In this document: positions 63,313 to 64,000 of the stretch, piece by piece
Numbering within the stretch: position 1 is the stretch's first letter
Layout: every line of letters starts with the position of its first letter
From: Caproiciproducens galactitolivorans
GTDB taxonomy: Bacteria > Bacillota > Clostridia > Oscillospirales > Acutalibacteraceae
DNA length: 64,000 nt
NCBI RefSeq assembly: GCF_026672255.1
Contig: NZ_JAPOHA010000013.1
Coordinates: 1-64,000 of the forward strand
Direction of reading: 5' to 3'
Position numbers and translations under genes: made by a program
Notes under the pieces: generated by a model
The model's input: only the letters and a program-made list of their open reading frames with translations
Databases searched by the model: none
Told to the model about the DNA's origin: nothing

Positions 63313-64000
63313 ATGCAGTATTTCCTATTTTTTTATAATATATTTCTAATGTTTATATACGGCGTCTGTGCATTTGGTTTTTATCGGTTGTTTTTTGTGT
63401 CAAAGAACCGCGGCGAATTATGGACGGCTGTCCTTTTTCTACTGTATTTTTTTGATAATCTCCTCTTCGCGCTTATGGAGTTCGTTCCGGAGATTATTCC
63501 GCTGTTTGCCAAGTTCGATTTGATCTATCCCTATGTCAATCATATCGTCAAAATCGCTCTGATGCTTTCATACAGGATGATTATTCTTTACCTGTTCGGT
63601 TCGAAGCCGGAAAAAAACAAAAACACTGTCACCTGGGTCGTGGCCGCTGCACTCATCGTCCTTACCGGCTTTGCCGACATGCCGTGGGGAGATTTTGCTT
63701 ACATGGCGACGGCTTTCCTCGCGGTCGTTCTGATCGTTATCAAAGCTTTCGCGCTCTACAGGCAGAAAGCCCGCGAGATGAAATCAATGAACCCGAAAAT
63801 CGTGTTCTGGCTGCTGGCAGCGTGGTCGGTTTTTTATCTTGGTTGCTATATCACATGGTTTGCGGCGGTACTGCCCGGCGGGATGAGCACCCTTTCGCGC
63901 AATCTTAGCTCCGAGCTTCTCGGCGCTCTGTGCACCATTCTCGCAATCTACTATCTGTTTAAAGAAATGCGGCGCCCGCCTGAAAGGGCACTGTCCGACG
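63313..64000 (+). CDS. Polytopic membrane protein, C-terminus beyond the window
   Basis: At least 229 residues, open to the window edge. About seven hydrophobic helices: MQYFLFFYNIFLMFIYGVCA, LWTAVLFLLYFFDNLLFALM, then segments around 75-95, 103-120, 123-142, 158-180 and 195-215. A cytoplasmic stretch begins KEMRRPPERAL. ATG after AAAGGGTGTAAATT; a possible promoter is TTGCGC-17-TATAGT just upstream. An N-terminal seven-helix module followed by a cytosolic part is common in membrane-bound LuxR-type regulators of clostridia; whether a DNA-binding domain follows cannot be seen. It is divergent from the amidohydrolase gene and could be its regulator. Confidence 0.7.
   Translation, partial: MQYFLFFYNIFLMFIYGVCAFGFYRLFFVSKNRGELWTAVLFLLYFFDNLLFALMEFVPEIIPLFAKFDLIYPYVNHIVKIALMLSYRMIILYLFGSKPEKNKNTVTWVVAAALIVLTGFADMPWGDFAYMATAFLAVVLIVIKAFALYRQKAREMKSMNPKIVFWLLAAWSVFYLGCYITWFAAVLPGGMSTLSRNLSSELLGALCTILAIYYLFKEMRRPPERALSD

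Overview
The window looks like a chromosomal segment of a spore-forming, obligately anaerobic clostridium, most like the Oscillospiraceae/Ruminococcaceae side of the class Clostridia. The reasons are: spoVT; the Firmicutes-type rimP-nusA-ylxR-ylxQ-infB-rbfA-nrnA-truB-ribF-rpsO-pnp order; a class III fructose-1,6-bisphosphatase; a trimeric NADH-linked [FeFe]-hydrogenase; an ECF-type thiamine transporter under a TPP riboswitch; moderately GC-rich coding DNA; and strong purine-rich Shine-Dalgarno sites with frequent TTG and GTG starts. The species cannot be named from the sequence alone.

Layout. 0.0-0.8 kb: the 3' end of a possible small-RNA element and two dispersed repeats. 0.8-5.2 kb (minus): ychF, tex, a DUF1624 membrane acyltransferase. 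5.4-7.4 kb (plus): FlK-like thioesterase, HAD phosphatase, TPP riboswitch, thiT. 7.4-8.1 kb: repeats. 8.2-12.5 kb (minus): hydCBA operon with a small fourth 2Fe-2S gene, behind a consensus promoter overlapped by a Rex-like palindrome. 12.7-13.2 kb: remnant of an internally deleted amino-acid permease and a 50-residue membrane ORF. 13.2-16.6 kb (plus): promoter, structured leader, ilvB-ilvN-ilvC. 16.7-19.5 kb (minus): four genes for Cys-rich, DUF11 and coiled-coil proteins, possibly spore-surface proteins. 19.7-21.8 kb: Cache-HAMP-PAS-GGDEF diguanylate cyclase. 22.5-30.9 kb: fbp, mutY, SDR, Cof-type HAD, an orphan response regulator lacking its phosphoacceptor Asp, and an LDH-like malate dehydrogenase paired with malic enzyme. 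31-32.4 kb: repeats. 32.6-39.8 kb: phosphoglucomutase, YfcE phosphoesterase, three small conserved-looking ORFs, an anchored protein, proBA and an unknown gene. 40-50.7 kb: the translation/RNA-processing block. 50.8-52.1 kb: spoVT and a lipoprotein. 52.1-53.8 kb: a candidate ncRNA with its own promoter and terminator, hairpin repeats and a 158-bp tandem array. 53.8-57.0 kb: a reduced Rnf-like cluster (C-D-E-A, no G or B). 57-64 kb: rpe, a small membrane protein, a DUF348/G5/3D cell-wall protein, an unknown membrane protein, a lipoprotein amidohydrolase and the start of a membrane protein cut by the window end.

How the genes fit together. The energy genes (HydABC, Rnf-like complex, malate dehydrogenase plus malic enzyme, class III FBPase) suit a fermentative anaerobe that balances NADH, ferredoxin and H2. 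The most unusual content lies between genes. At least three repeat families recur at 0.0-0.8, 2.1, 7.5-8.1, 31.6-32.4 and 52.2-53.8 kb. Two of them carry base-paired structures with compensatory changes between copies, which suggests conserved RNA rather than random repeats.
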